This document shows, one piece after another, positions 18,061 to 27,773 of a stretch of DNA of 63,901 bases. The notes beneath the pieces are model-generated. The model was not told the origin of the DNA and made no database searches. It saw nothing but the letters and a program-made list of their open reading frames with translations. Position 1 is the first letter of the stretch. The number at the start of each line of letters is the position of its first letter. The translations under genes were made by a program, and so were the position numbers. The stretch comes from Flavobacteriaceae bacterium (GTDB lineage: Bacteria > Bacteroidota > Bacteroidia > Flavobacteriales > Flavobacteriaceae), in the NCBI GenBank assembly GCA_029243165.1, contig JAQWSN010000009.1:1-63901 (forward strand), given 5' to 3'.

Positions 18061-18642
18061 GTGAAAAAAGTCGGTTTGTATTTTGGAACATTTAATCCAG
18101 TTCATAACGGACATCTGGAGCTAGGAAATTACTTTCTTAAGCATACGGATCTGGACCAAGTTCGATTTATTGTTAGCCCTCAAAACCCCTTTAAAAAAGA
18201 TCAAGAACTTTTAGCGGATCATCATCGTTTGGAAATGGTTCGTCTTGCATTGGAGGGAATCCCTGATTTATTATGTTCTGATATCGAATTTTCCCTTCCC
18301 AAACCAAGCTTCACTATCAATACACTTAAATACCTCAAAAAAAATGAACCCAATGTAGAGTTTGTACTTTTAATGGGTGAAGATAATTTGGTTACTTTTG
18401 ATCAATGGAATGCCTATCAAACCATTCTCTATCTAGTGGATTTGTATGTCTATCCGCGAAACCATAAGGGTGAAATTCCACAGGCATTAGCCAGCCTACC
18501 CAATATCCATTTGGTTCCTGCTCCCAAGTTAGATTTCGCTTCTCAAGATATCAGAAGAATTTTACGTAAAGGAGGCTCCGTAAAATCCTCTGTTCCTGGA
18601 CCTTCCTTGGTCTATTTAAAAAATAATCGTTTTTACCAATAG
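18061..18642 (+). CDS. nadD: Nicotinate-nucleotide adenylyltransferase
   Basis: A 193-residue nucleotidyltransferase with GTFNPVHNGHLELG (9-22, the HxGH ATP site), a central LLMGEDNLVTFDQW and the C-terminal ISSTxIR-like segment, here FASQDIRRILRKG. It adenylates nicotinate mononucleotide in NAD synthesis. The start is GTG at 18061, only 4 bases after a TAnnTTTG box, so the gene may also be made from a leaderless transcript. It follows gmk by 21 bases. Confidence 0.95.
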   Translation: MKKVGLYFGTFNPVHNGHLELGNYFLKHTDLDQVRFIVSPQNPFKKDQELLADHHRLEMVRLALEGIPDLLCSDIEFSLPKPSFTINTLKYLKKNEPNVEFVLLMGEDNLVTFDQWNAYQTILYLVDLYVYPRNHKGEIPQALASLPNIHLVPAPKLDFASQDIRRILRKGGSVKSSVPGPSLVYLKNNRFYQ

Positions 18643-18688
18643 AAAATTCACTTTTCCCATCTTAAAGAAAGGAAGAACCCAAAAATTC

Positions 18689-19975
18689 TCAATAAACCTC
18701 ATTTATGATGCCTTCCAAACGCTGAGTCAATGCCTGACGGCTCCAATTTTCTATCCCGGGAAACTTGTTCTTTAAGTTTCCTTTCCCTTTGATTGTCCTT
18801 TCTAAAAGTCTTTCGATTTCTTTTAACTGATGTGCTTCTATCATCTCTGCTGCTGATCCTTGCATTAAAAAGCGGCCCGCTTCAGATTGGGGATTCCCTA
18901 TCGATAATATGGGTACTTCCGTAGCCATGTACTCTAAAAGCTTTCCTGAGATCATTTGTGTCTGCGCCCCTTTAAAAATAAAATTGAGTAGTAAATGCGC
19001 TTGCTTCATCAAGGCAATAGCCTTCTGATGCGACAAATAACCAAGATGCTGAACTTCAATATTAGGTGATGTGTTTTTTATGGTTGCAATAATATGAGGA
19101 TCAATATTTCCTGCCAAGGAAAAACGAATCTTGTAACTCTCTGAAAAGCGATTCAAAACCTCTAAAAAAGTTTTGTAATCTTGATTTTCTGTAAGCAATC
19201 CTGTAAAAACGATATGAAAAACTTCTTTTGGAGGTTTCCCGCTTGTGGCATGCATCAAATCTGCATCGTAGCCATTGGGTAATGCGGTAAAGTTTTGTTG
19301 TGGTGCTTTGGCCTTTAGCTGTTCATGAAGTTTTCCTCCCACCGTAGTGATTACTCCGTCCGCATTTTGTAAAACTGTTTTCTCTTGGGCTTGGTCATTG
19401 GCAAGGGTTCTTGCAGTTCGATACAATGAAGCGTTATAAAAAATATCAGTCCAAGGGTCTCGAAAATCCACCCACCACCGTATCTTAAATTGTTGTTTTA
19501 ATTGTAAGCCAACCCAATGTGAAGAATGGGGAGGACCTGTTGTTATGACCTTATCAATTTTTTCATTTTGAATCAATTGCTGTGCTGCTTTTAAAGCATA
19601 GGGTCGCCATCCTTTTCGAGCATCTGGAATAAAGTAATTCCCGCGAATGTACGCTGCAATTTTTCCAAAAAGAGATTTTGTTTTTACCGCACCTTGAGGA
19701 ATCCCGGATCGACTGTTTCCAGAGACTAAATGAGAATACCATCTTAAAGGCTCTCGTGTTTTGGTTTTGATAACTTGGATTCCTTTTACTTCTTCCAAAA
19801 GACTGGAGTCTAAAATGGGGTAGGATGCTTGGGATTCTTCAACCGTAATTACTATGGGTTCCCAACCCAATTTTTTTAAATATTTAGCGAAATACATCCA
19901 TCGCTGTACTCCTGAACCTCCAGAGGGGGGCCAGTAATAAGAAATGATCAAAATTTTTTTAGCTTGAGCCTTCAC
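18689..19975 (-). CDS. Glycosyltransferase family 4 protein
   Basis: A 428-residue GT-B glycosyltransferase. The N-terminal ILIISYYWPPSGGSGVQRW is the acceptor-domain opening of the family; the C-terminal domain has IVFTGLLTENQDYKTFLE, a nucleotide-binding region with HLGYLSHQKAIALMKQAHLLL and the EX7E-like segment QMISGKLLEYMATEVPIL. It probably adds a sugar to a surface polysaccharide or glycan at the cytoplasmic face. It overlaps the end of the DUF2480 gene by 17 bases, at the tail of the suf operon, and is unrelated in function to its neighbours as far as can be seen. Confidence 0.9.
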   Translation of the reverse strand: MKAQAKKILIISYYWPPSGGSGVQRWMYFAKYLKKLGWEPIVITVEESQASYPILDSSLLEEVKGIQVIKTKTREPLRWYSHLVSGNSRSGIPQGAVKTKSLFGKIAAYIRGNYFIPDARKGWRPYALKAAQQLIQNEKIDKVITTGPPHSSHWVGLQLKQQFKIRWWVDFRDPWTDIFYNASLYRTARTLANDQAQEKTVLQNADGVITTVGGKLHEQLKAKAPQQNFTALPNGYDADLMHATSGKPPKEVFHIVFTGLLTENQDYKTFLEVLNRFSESYKIRFSLAGNIDPHIIATIKNTSPNIEVQHLGYLSHQKAIALMKQAHLLLNFIFKGAQTQMISGKLLEYMATEVPILSIGNPQSEAGRFLMQGSAAEMIEAHQLKEIERLLERTIKGKGNLKNKFPGIENWSRQALTQRLEGIINEVY

Positions 19976-20486
19976 TTTTCTTTTTTGCCTTCCATAAAGG
20001 TACGGAAGAACAGGCTTCTCCGTAGAATAAACTTTTTACTACGGGTTGCAATCTCTGAATCAATTGAATGTAAGCATCTTTTGGAATGGAGGGGTCAGAA
20101 CATCCTTTGATCATCAAAGGCTTGTCTTTGTAAGGAGTCAAATCAAGTTCCCTTAAGGTTTTGGAAAACAAATGGCGTTCCAAATCTTCCAAACTTCCCA
20201 TTACAACTTCTTTTGCAAAGGGTTGTAAATGGCTACAAACCAAAAGAGAGGCCCAGGCAGGTAGAATCGCGTCTGAGGAGCATTCAAGAGCAATAAAATG
20301 GTCTTGATAACGAGACCAGTCCTCTTTTTTAAGCGCTTCTCGGAAATGTTTTTCACGTAAAATAAAGCCTTCTTCCAACCACTGAGAAAGGTCTATTTGG
20401 CTTCGGTGACCTTGAGGAATCCATTCTTCCAGATCAAAATTGATCAAGGGACTTTTCGCAACTTTATTGACGATCTGAGCTCCCAT
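19959..20486 (-). CDS. DUF2480 family protein
   Basis: A 175-residue protein recognised as DUF2480 from its opening (IVNKVAKSPLINFDLEEW, then RSQIDLSQWLEEGFILREK) and the closing segment LIQRLQPVVKSLFYGEACSSVPL. The function is unknown. Members recur behind the suf genes in Flavobacteriia, so a part in iron-sulfur cluster delivery is possible but unproved. Two cysteines (in CSSDAI and GEACSS) could matter. It follows the DUF59 gene by 3 bases and overlaps the glycosyltransferase gene. Confidence 0.85.
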   Translation of the reverse strand: MGAQIVNKVAKSPLINFDLEEWIPQGHRSQIDLSQWLEEGFILREKHFREALKKEDWSRYQDHFIALECSSDAILPAWASLLVCSHLQPFAKEVVMGSLEDLERHLFSKTLRELDLTPYKDKPLMIKGCSDPSIPKDAYIQLIQRLQPVVKSLFYGEACSSVPLWKAKKKSEGSS

Positions 20487-20489
20487 AGG

Positions 20490-20813
20490 TTAAAGCATTC
20501 CCAATTCCAATTTGGCCTCTTCGCTCATCAGTTCCTTAGTCCAAGGAGGATCAAATGTGATTTCCACCTCAGCATCTTTTACCTCGTCCAAAGATTTTAC
20601 TTTTTCTTCTACCTCCATAGGCAGAGACTCTGCCACAGGACAATTAGGGGTGGTCAAGGTCATTAAAATTTTTACATCCCTATCTTCATTGACAAATACA
20701 TCATAGATCAATCCCAATTCATAAATATCCACAGGGATTTCAGGATCGTAAATCGTTTTTAAAACCGTGACAATTTTTTCACCTAAGGCTCCAGTATCTG
20801 TTGTTTCTGACAT
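20490..20813 (-). CDS. DUF59/MIP18-family iron-sulfur assembly protein (SufT-like)
   Basis: A 107-residue protein with the DUF59 core: VLKTIYDPEIPVDIYELGLI, then LMTLTTPNCPVAESLP with the reactive Cys, and EVEITFDPPWTKELMSEEAK at the end. This is the fold of SufT and PaaD, which help mature iron-sulfur proteins. It lies between sufE and DUF2480 with gaps of 5 and 3 bases, so it belongs to the suf operon. Confidence 0.93.
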   Translation of the reverse strand: MSETTDTGALGEKIVTVLKTIYDPEIPVDIYELGLIYDVFVNEDRDVKILMTLTTPNCPVAESLPMEVEEKVKSLDEVKDAEVEITFDPPWTKELMSEEAKLELGML

Positions 20814-20818
20814 TGCTA

Positions 20819-21244
20819 TTAATTTAGTTGAGTTTGATAAGCCACTGCGTACATTTTGATTTGTTTGATCATAGACACTAAACCATTGGCACGGGTGGGT
20901 GATAAATGCTCCTTTAACCCTATTTGATCAATAAAATCGGTTTGTGCTTCCAAAATAGCTTTGGGGGGTTGGTTGGAAAAAACACGAATTAAAATAGCTA
21001 TTATTCCCTTGGTAATAATGGCATCACTATCAGCAGTAAAAACCAATCGGTCATCTTCTAAACCCGCATGAACCCATACCTTGCTTTGGCATCCCTTAAT
21101 AATGTTGTCTTCTGTTTTGTGTTCCTCTGAAATCAGGGGTAAGGATTTACCCAGATCAATCATGTACTCGTAACGTTGCATCCAATCTTCAAATAAGGAA
21201 AACTCCTCAATTACCTCTTGCTGTTTCTCTGTGATCGTTTCCAT
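20819..21244 (-). CDS. sufE: Cysteine desulfuration protein SufE
   Basis: A 141-residue protein with the active-site Cys in IIKGCQSKVWV (C52), which accepts persulfide sulfur from SufS and hands it to SufBCD. The family pattern FSLFEDWMQRYEYMIDLGK and PTRANGLVSMIKQIK is complete. The start is ATG 21244; the frame stays open for another 51 codons upstream into sufS, but that part has no SufE similarity. It follows sufS by 20 bases. Confidence 0.95.
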   Translation of the reverse strand: METITEKQQEVIEEFSLFEDWMQRYEYMIDLGKSLPLISEEHKTEDNIIKGCQSKVWVHAGLEDDRLVFTADSDAIITKGIIAILIRVFSNQPPKAILEAQTDFIDQIGLKEHLSPTRANGLVSMIKQIKMYAVAYQTQLN

Positions 21245-21264
21245 ACGTAATAAAATTATAAAAT

Positions 21265-22479
21265 TTATTGCAACATTGCTATGGCTTTCTGAAGCCCTAC
21301 AACAAGACGATCTATTTCTTCTTTGGTATTGTAAAATGAAAAAGAAGCTCGAATGGTTCCAGGAATTTGATAAAAATCCATAATGGGTTGGGCACAATGA
21401 TGTCCCGTGCGGACTGCGATTCCCATTTGATCTAAAATACTTCCAATGTCATAGGGGTGAATCCCTTCAACATTAAAGGAGATGACTGCAGTTTTTTCAG
21501 GCGCTTCTCCATAAATTTTTAACCCTGGAATTTTAAGTAGTGCTTCTGTAGCATAATCTAACAAAGTGGCTTCATAAGTTGCAATAGCCTCAAAACCAAT
21601 CGAATTCATGTAATCTAATGCAGCTCCAAAAGCAATCCCTCCTGCGATATTAGGAGTGCCTGCTTCAAATTTGTGAGGTAGATCAGCATAAGTCGTTTTT
21701 TCAAAAGTTACTGTAGCGATCATTTCTCCTCCTCCCTGATAGGGTGGAAGTTGATTCAATAACGATGATTTCCCGTAAAGCATCCCAACACCGGTTGGGC
21801 CACAAAGTTTGTGGGCTGAGGTAACGTAATAGTCTGCATCCAATGCTTGAACATCAGGTTTGATATGAGGACACGCTTGGGCTCCATCAATTAGAACTTC
21901 TGCTCCTACTGCATGTCCTTTTTGGATAATTTCTTCAATAGGATTTACCGTTCCTAAAGCATTGGAAACATGATTGACAAAAATCAAACGTGTTTTTTCA
22001 TTTAAAAGGGTTTCAAATGCATTGCTGTCAAGAGTACCCAATTGGGTCATCGGAATTACTTTTAAAATTGCTCCTGTTCTTTCACAAAGCATTTGCCAAG
22101 GAACGATATTGGAATGGTGTTCGAGTGCTGATATTAGAAGTTCATCACCGGGCTGAAGTATATTTGTGTACCCTGTTGCAATTAGATTAATGCTTTCTGT
22201 AGTTCCAGCAGTAAAAATAATTTCATGAGCGTGTGCAGCATTAAAATGATTCTGTATTGTTTTTCGTGCAGCTTCATACGCCTCGGTAGCTTCTTGGCTC
22301 AATTTATGAACTCCTCTGTGAATATTCGAATTCAACCGGGTGTAATAATCAGTGATCACGTCAATCACTTGAACAGGTGTTTGCGAAGTTGCTGCATTGT
22401 CAAAATACACCAAAGGCTGTCCATTTACTTTTCTAGAAAGGATAGGAAAGTCAGATCGGATTTTGTTTACGTCAAACAT
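21265..22479 (-). CDS. sufS: Cysteine desulfurase SufS
   Basis: A 404-residue class V aminotransferase-fold desulfurase. The PLP lysine is K224 in VTSAHKLCGPTG, and the catalytic Cys is C362 in RTGHHCAQP on the short loop that marks group II (SufS) enzymes. It mobilises sulfur from L-cysteine for SufE. ATG 22479 is chosen because it gives the normal SufS N-terminus FDVNKIRSDFPIL; 14 extra codons are open upstream and overlap sufD. The gap to sufD is one base. Confidence 0.96.
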   Translation of the reverse strand: MFDVNKIRSDFPILSRKVNGQPLVYFDNAATSQTPVQVIDVITDYYTRLNSNIHRGVHKLSQEATEAYEAARKTIQNHFNAAHAHEIIFTAGTTESINLIATGYTNILQPGDELLISALEHHSNIVPWQMLCERTGAILKVIPMTQLGTLDSNAFETLLNEKTRLIFVNHVSNALGTVNPIEEIIQKGHAVGAEVLIDGAQACPHIKPDVQALDADYYVTSAHKLCGPTGVGMLYGKSSLLNQLPPYQGGGEMIATVTFEKTTYADLPHKFEAGTPNIAGGIAFGAALDYMNSIGFEAIATYEATLLDYATEALLKIPGLKIYGEAPEKTAVISFNVEGIHPYDIGSILDQMGIAVRTGHHCAQPIMDFYQIPGTIRASFSFYNTKEEIDRLVVGLQKAIAMLQ

Positions 22480-22480
22480 T

Positions 22481-23797
22481 TTATAAATCGAATCCAAGAT
22501 TAACTCCGAGCTTCTTTGCAATTTGCCCGTTGATACGTTTCTTTAGAGAAGGAAGTTGAACGCTTTCTAAAACATTATTTGCAAAAGCGTATGTCATCAG
22601 TGCCTTGGCTTCTTTTTTGGGAATTCCTCTAGATCGAAGATAAAAAAGTGCTTCCTCATCTAACTGTCCAATGGTACATCCGTGAGAGCATTTTACATCG
22701 TCTGCAAAAATTTCCAATTGAGGTTTTGTATTTACCGTAGCCTTGTCATCTAAAAGGATGTTATTATTTTGCTGAAATGCGTTTGTTTTTTGCGCAATTT
22801 TATCAACCAAAATTTGTCCATTAAACACTCCTTCCGAACGTTCTGCAAATATCCCTTTGTAGTCTTGATGACTTTCACAGTTTGGCTGCGCGTGATGCAC
22901 CAAAGTTGCATGATCCACATGTTGCTTTCCCTGTAAAATAGTCACTCCTTTAAGGGTAGACATAACGTGTTCTCCTTTGTGGAAATAGCGCAAATTATTT
23001 CGAATTATTTTACCTCCCAAAGAAAAAGTATGGACGCTTGCATGGCTGTTTTTTTCTTGAACAATAAAAGTATTGTCAATTAGCGAAGCCGTTGGAAGGT
23101 CATTCTGTAATTTGTAATAATCTAAAAATGCACTTTGATGAACATAAATCTCAGTAACGCAATTGGTTACCACAGGATGTTCTTTAAGACTTTGATGGCG
23201 TTCAATTATCTGAACCTGAGCATTTTCATCAACTACAATCAAATTTCTTGGTTGAAGCCACAAGGCATTTTCATTACCTGATGAAAAATGGATGATTTCA
23301 ATCGGCTTCTCAGCTACAATACTTTTAGGGATGTAAATGTAAGCTCCCTCTTTTGCATAAGAGGTATTTAAGGCCGTCATACTATCGTCCTTGGGTGCTA
23401 TTTTGTTGAAGTATCTGTCTATTAAATCACGATATTTTGGCTTAGTTAAGGCTGCTGACATCAAACAAACATCCAATCCATCGTGGGTGGTATTCGATAA
23501 AAAAGGACTGTAAACCCCATCGATGAAGATGACTTTATACGTATCTGTATCGTAGAGGAAATATTTTTTTACATCATTAACGTCGATGCTAGTTGTGGAC
23601 TTCGGAAATAATGCATAGTCTTTTTGGGTCAATGCCTCTAAAGAAGTGTACTTCCAAGCTTCCTCTTTTTTAGATGGAAATCCCTTCTCTTCAAAAACCT
23701 TGAGCGCAGTAGCTCTGGTTTCATAGATACTGTCATTGAGATCCAGGTCTTCCTCAAAAGCGAGATGTGATGAAATTAATTTTTCTTTAAATTCCAT
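22481..23797 (-). CDS. sufD: Iron-sulfur scaffold subunit SufD
   Basis: A 438-residue member of the SufB/SufD family. The C-terminal core DDVKCSHGCTIGQLDEEALFYLRSRGI is the SufD signature, and the N-terminal region is the shorter SufD type (KEEAWKYTSLEAL). It pairs with SufB and SufC in the cytoplasm to build Fe-S clusters. It starts one base after sufC and ends one base before sufS. Confidence 0.96.
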   Translation of the reverse strand: MEFKEKLISSHLAFEEDLDLNDSIYETRATALKVFEEKGFPSKKEEAWKYTSLEALTQKDYALFPKSTTSIDVNDVKKYFLYDTDTYKVIFIDGVYSPFLSNTTHDGLDVCLMSAALTKPKYRDLIDRYFNKIAPKDDSMTALNTSYAKEGAYIYIPKSIVAEKPIEIIHFSSGNENALWLQPRNLIVVDENAQVQIIERHQSLKEHPVVTNCVTEIYVHQSAFLDYYKLQNDLPTASLIDNTFIVQEKNSHASVHTFSLGGKIIRNNLRYFHKGEHVMSTLKGVTILQGKQHVDHATLVHHAQPNCESHQDYKGIFAERSEGVFNGQILVDKIAQKTNAFQQNNNILLDDKATVNTKPQLEIFADDVKCSHGCTIGQLDEEALFYLRSRGIPKKEAKALMTYAFANNVLESVQLPSLKKRINGQIAKKLGVNLGFDL

Positions 23798-23798
23798 A

Positions 23799-24545
23799 TT
23801 ATGCTAATTCTTTGATCCAATCGTATCCTTTTGCTTCCAGTTCGTGCGCCAATTCTTTAGTTCCTGATTTGACAATTTTTCCGTCAAAAAGGACGTGGAC
23901 AAAGTCAGGGACAATGTAGTCAAGTAACCTTTGATAATGGGTTATTACTATGGTTGCATTGTCTTTACTCTTGAGTTTATTGACTCCATTAGCAACAATT
24001 TTAAGAGCATCAATATCCAGTCCAGAGTCTGTTTCGTCTAAAATAGAAATAGAGGGCTCTAGCATCGCCATTTGAAAAATTTCATTTCTTTTTTTCTCTC
24101 CTCCGGAAAAACTTTCGTTCAACGATCGAGATAAAAACTTAGAATCAATTTCGAGAAGCTTTGCCTTTTCTCTGATTTTTTTAAGTAATTCACTGGCGGG
24201 CATGTCTTCCAAACCTTTTGCTTTTCGGTTTGCATTAATTGCCGTTTTGATAAAATTTGTCACAGACACACCTGGTATTTCTACTGGGTACTGAAATGAA
24301 AGAAAGACTCCTTCATGAGCACGTTCTTCGGCATTTAATTCGGATAAATCTTTTCCTCTGAGGAGCATTTTCCCTTCGGTTACTTCATAATCTTCGTTTC
24401 CGGCAATCAATGAGGATAAGGTGCTTTTCCCCGAACCGTTGGGTCCCATTATTGCGTGTATTTCTCCTGCCTTAACGTCGAGGTCAATTCCTTTAAGAAT
24501 TGCTTTCCCTTCTACTTCAGCGTGTAAATTTTCTATTGTTAGCAT
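23799..24545 (-). CDS. sufC: Fe-S assembly ATPase SufC
   Basis: A 248-residue ABC-type ATPase with Walker A GPNGSGKST (34-42), signature ESFSGGEKKRNEI and Walker B SILDETDSGLD, the SufC variant with an Asp-rich end. It drives conformational change in the SufBCD scaffold. It lies 10 bases after sufB. Confidence 0.97.
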   Translation of the reverse strand: MLTIENLHAEVEGKAILKGIDLDVKAGEIHAIMGPNGSGKSTLSSLIAGNEDYEVTEGKMLLRGKDLSELNAEERAHEGVFLSFQYPVEIPGVSVTNFIKTAINANRKAKGLEDMPASELLKKIREKAKLLEIDSKFLSRSLNESFSGGEKKRNEIFQMAMLEPSISILDETDSGLDIDALKIVANGVNKLKSKDNATIVITHYQRLLDYIVPDFVHVLFDGKIVKSGTKELAHELEAKGYDWIKELA

Positions 24546-24555
24546 ATTTATTTTT

Positions 24556-26001
24556 TTATCCTACGGATCCCTCTAGGGAGATTTCTAATAATTTTTGTGC
24601 CTCTACAGCAAATTCCATGGGGAGTTTGTTTAAAACCTCTTTGCTGAATCCATTAACAATCAGCGCAATAGCTTTTTCAGTATCGATTCCTCTTTGGTTG
24701 CAGTAAAAGATTTGATCTTCCCCGATCTTACTGGTAGTTGCTTCGTGCTCTATCTGAGCTGAATTGTTTTTTGCTTCGATGTAAGGAAAAGTGTGTGCAC
24801 CGCAATCGTTGCCCATCAGTAAGGAGTCGCACTGTGAAAAGTTTCGAGCATTTTTAGCTCGAGCCCCTACTTGTACCAACCCACGGTAACTGTTTTGTGA
24901 TTTCCCCGCAGAAATTCCTTTAGAAATAATTGTGCTCTTGGTATTTTTCCCTAGATGAATCATTTTGGTTCCTGTATCTGCCTGCTGATAATTGTTGGTC
25001 ACAGCAATAGAATAAAATTCTCCAACAGAATTATTCCCCTTTAAAATACAGGATGGATATTTCCAAGTTACAGCAGATCCTGTTTCTACTTGAGTCCATG
25101 AAATTTTAGATCTTTCGTGGCAAATTCCACGTTTGGTCACAAAATTAAAAACGCCTCCTTTACCCTCTTTATCTCCGGGAAACCAGTTCTGTACTGTAGA
25201 ATATTTGATCTCTGCATCGTCAAGTGCAATCAGTTCTACTACAGCGGCATGTAGTTGATTTTCATCTCTGGAAGGAGCGGTGCATCCCTCCAAATAACTT
25301 ACATAACTTCCCTTATCCGCAATTACAAGTGTCCGTTCAAACTGACCCGTTCCAGCTTGATTGATTCTAAAGTAGGTGGATAATTCCATGGGGCAACGCA
25401 CACCTTTGGGTATGTAACAAAACGAACCGTCAGTAAAAACTGCGCTGTTGAGGCCTGCATAATAATTATCTTTTGGCGGAATTACCGATCCAATGTATTT
25501 CTTTACTAAGTCTGGATGCTCTTTAATTGCCTCAGAGATTGAACAGAAAATAATTCCTTTTTCTGCTAAAGTTTTCTTGAAAGTGGTAGCTACCGATACA
25601 GAATCCATAACAATATCTACAGCAACACCCGATAGTTTCTTTTGTTCGTCAATTGAAATTCCAAGCTTTTCAAATGTTTTAAGCAATTCAGGATCCACCT
25701 CATCCAGACTTTCGTATTTGGGCTTGGATTTTGGTGCAGAATAATAAGAAATCGCCTGTAAATCAGGTTTTTTGTATTCTACATTAGACCACTCAGGTTC
25801 TGTCATTTCAGACCAAGATTCGAAAGCTTTCAATCGCCATTCTGTCATCCATTCGGGTTCCCCTTTCTTTTTGGATATTTTTTTTACAATATCTTTATTC
25901 AAGCCACTAGGAAAAGTATCTGAATCGATATCCGTGTAAAAACCGTACTCGTATTCTTTGGTTTCTAATTCTTTTTTTAATTCTTCTTCAGTGTAAGCCA
26001 T
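24556..26001 (-). CDS. sufB: Fe-S scaffold subunit SufB
   Basis: A 481-residue SufB of normal length. The beta-helix core has [20 protein letters not shown] and [16 protein letters not shown], and the C-terminal [20 protein letters not shown] includes the cysteine used for cluster assembly. The N-terminal segment [20 protein letters not shown] is typical of Bacteroidota SufB. Second gene of the operon, 9 bases after the A-type carrier gene. Confidence 0.97.
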   Translation of the reverse strand: MAYTEEELKKELETKEYEYGFYTDIDSDTFPSGLNKDIVKKISKKKGEPEWMTEWRLKAFESWSEMTEPEWSNVEYKKPDLQAISYYSAPKSKPKYESLDEVDPELLKTFEKLGISIDEQKKLSGVAVDIVMDSVSVATTFKKTLAEKGIIFCSISEAIKEHPDLVKKYIGSVIPPKDNYYAGLNSAVFTDGSFCYIPKGVRCPMELSTYFRINQAGTGQFERTLVIADKGSYVSYLEGCTAPSRDENQLHAAVVELIALDDAEIKYSTVQNWFPGDKEGKGGVFNFVTKRGICHERSKISWTQVETGSAVTWKYPSCILKGNNSVGEFYSIAVTNNYQQADTGTKMIHLGKNTKSTIISKGISAGKSQNSYRGLVQVGARAKNARNFSQCDSLLMGNDCGAHTFPYIEAKNNSAQIEHEATTSKIGEDQIFYCNQRGIDTEKAIALIVNGFSKEVLNKLPMEFAVEAQKLLEISLEGSVG

Positions 26002-26010
26002 ATTGTTTTT

Positions 26011-26340
26011 TTATAATGAAAAACTTTCACCACATCCGCAAGTTCGTTGTGCATTAGGATTGTTGAATACAAATCCTTTCCCATTCAGACCTCCTGAATA
26101 TTCAAGTGTGGTTCCGATCAAGTAAAGAAGACTTTTTTTGTCCACTAAAATCTTGACCTGATTGTCTTCAAAAAGTTTATCGTCAGTGTGAAGCGCATGA
26201 TCAAATTTTAGATCATACGACAATCCCGAACAACCTCCACTTTTGACTCCCACACGAACATAATCCTTGGAAGGGTCAAAACCTTCCTCTTTCATGAGCA
26301 ATGCAACTTTGTCTTTTGCTGTTTTAGCAACCTTTATCAT
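26011..26340 (-). CDS. A-type iron-sulfur carrier protein (IscA/SufA/HesB family)
   Basis: A 109-residue protein with the three conserved cysteines of A-type carriers: C37 in GGCSGLSY and C101/C103 in TCGCGESF. It receives clusters from SufBCD and delivers them to target proteins. It is the first gene of the suf operon on this strand, with a promoter box about 29 bases upstream of its ATG. Confidence 0.95.
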   Translation of the reverse strand: MIKVAKTAKDKVALLMKEEGFDPSKDYVRVGVKSGGCSGLSYDLKFDHALHTDDKLFEDNQVKILVDKKSLLYLIGTTLEYSGGLNGKGFVFNNPNAQRTCGCGESFSL

Positions 26341-26368
26341 CTTATAAAGAATTAATCTAAATAATATG

Positions 26369-26376
26369 CAAATATA
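26369..26376 (-). promoter_or_regulatory. Candidate -7 promoter box of the suf operon
   Basis: On the minus strand this reads TATATTTG, a match to the Bacteroidota TAnnTTTG box, 28 bases before the ATG of the A-type carrier gene. No clear TTG -33 box is seen, and no binding site for an Fe-S regulator is recognisable. Confidence 0.6.
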
Positions 26377-26438
26377 GCGTATTTATTGAGATTTGCTTAA
26401 AAGACTTATTGATTTAAACTATTGATAAATTGGGATAT

Positions 26439-27773
26439 TTAATTCCAAACAGCCACAAAAAGATCTTTGCCTCCTTTAGAATTGGAAAATAGTCCTGAAG
26501 TACTTTCTGTACTCCCTACCACAATTAAGTCTCCCTTTGAATTCATGGTTATTGCCTCTGCAAGATCCAACCCTTCACCTCCCAATCGATGCTTACTCAA
26601 TATTGCTCCATTGGCTAGGGTGTAATAAAGAATTACATCATTATTTGGTGCTACGGTCTCCATTTGATCAGAACCACTGTGTCCAATTGCAACTAAGGTC
26701 CCGTCTGGTCTTTGAACAAGATCATTCAATGTGTCAAATCCTTCGTCTCCTAGATTCAAGGTTTGCACTAACTCCCCATTTGAAGAAAGACGAACAAGAA
26801 GTCCGTCGGAACCCCCATAAAACTTGCTAATATCTTTATCTTGACTTGTTGACTGTCCTGCAATGAGATATTCTCCTGAAAAGGTTTCAATGATTGCTTT
26901 TCCGATATCGTATTCACTACCGCCCACAGAACGTTCCCAAAGTAAATTTCCCTTTGAATCAATTTTTACTACCCAAAGGTCGTATCCTCCTTTCGGATTT
27001 GAAATGTCAACATCTTGACTTTCTGAACTTCCTGCCAAAACAAAATCTCCTTCCTTTGTCTGAATTGCATCATAGGATCTATCATTACTGGTTCCACCAA
27101 AATACCTCCTCCATTGTAAATTCCCGTCAAAATCCAGTTTGTGGCACCAAAACTCCCCAACGCCGTGTTTTGCAGAACCCATTCTATGCTTACCATCTTG
27201 TCCTTCTCCATTGGAGGCTGTAACATCCAAAAAACCATTGAAAAATAATCCCCCATCAGAGGTAGCAATGATATTGTAAGCATGGTCATGTCCTAAAAAT
27301 CCAAAACTTTTTTGCCATAGTAATGATCCTTGGGCATCTGTTCTAATAATCCAGTTGTCATGTTGACCTTGATTTAAACTGGCATCTCCATCGTCACTTT
27401 TGCTGTAGCCTATTGCAGCATAGCCCCCATCGCTGAGTTGAATTACTCCATGTCCGCGATCGTCATCAGAACCTCCATAGGTTTGTGTCCACTCCAAATC
27501 AAATTCAGAATTAAGTTTCATTAAAAAAATATCGCTCCCCGGTCGATTCTTATCTGAAAAATCTCCATTTGTACTTTGTGTATTTCCAACGATAATAACG
27601 CCCCCATCTGCAGTAAAACTTATGCCATGGGCAATGTCTTCTTGAGTTCCACCAAAAACGTTGACGATTTCCCAATTCCCATTTACTGAAGGCAAAAAAG
27701 ACCAATTTGTTTCACTTGAGGATGTACACCCAGTAAAGACTAAGAGAAAGAATACCTGTATCCAAGACTTCAT
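26439..27773 (-). CDS. Lipoprotein with seven beta-propeller-like repeats
   Basis: A 444-residue protein with a lipobox (LVFTGC, Cys15-16). The mature part holds seven copies of a roughly 55-60-residue repeat. Each opens with a GG-x-x-x-D element such as FGGTQEDIAHGI, YGGSDDDRGHGV, FGGTSNDRSYDA, VGGSEYDIGKAI and LGGEGLDLAEAI, and then has a DGG-like turn and a W-x-K/R-x-D strand. Seven repeats suggest a seven-bladed propeller on the cell surface or in the periplasm. No catalytic site is recognised. Its ATG overlaps the stop of the next lipoprotein gene by one base, so the two are co-translated. Confidence 0.82.
   Translation of the reverse strand: MKSWIQVFFLLVFTGCTSSSETNWSFLPSVNGNWEIVNVFGGTQEDIAHGISFTADGGVIIVGNTQSTNGDFSDKNRPGSDIFLMKLNSEFDLEWTQTYGGSDDDRGHGVIQLSDGGYAAIGYSKSDDGDASLNQGQHDNWIIRTDAQGSLLWQKSFGFLGHDHAYNIIATSDGGLFFNGFLDVTASNGEGQDGKHRMGSAKHGVGEFWCHKLDFDGNLQWRRYFGGTSNDRSYDAIQTKEGDFVLAGSSESQDVDISNPKGGYDLWVVKIDSKGNLLWERSVGGSEYDIGKAIIETFSGEYLIAGQSTSQDKDISKFYGGSDGLLVRLSSNGELVQTLNLGDEGFDTLNDLVQRPDGTLVAIGHSGSDQMETVAPNNDVILYYTLANGAILSKHRLGGEGLDLAEAITMNSKGDLIVVGSTESTSGLFSNSKGGKDLFVAVWN

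Noticed and set aside
20819..21397. Extension of the sufE frame 51 codons upstream into sufS
   Set aside because: The extra residues do not match SufE, run antiframe to the conserved sufS C-terminus, and ATG 21244 gives a normal SufE N-terminus.
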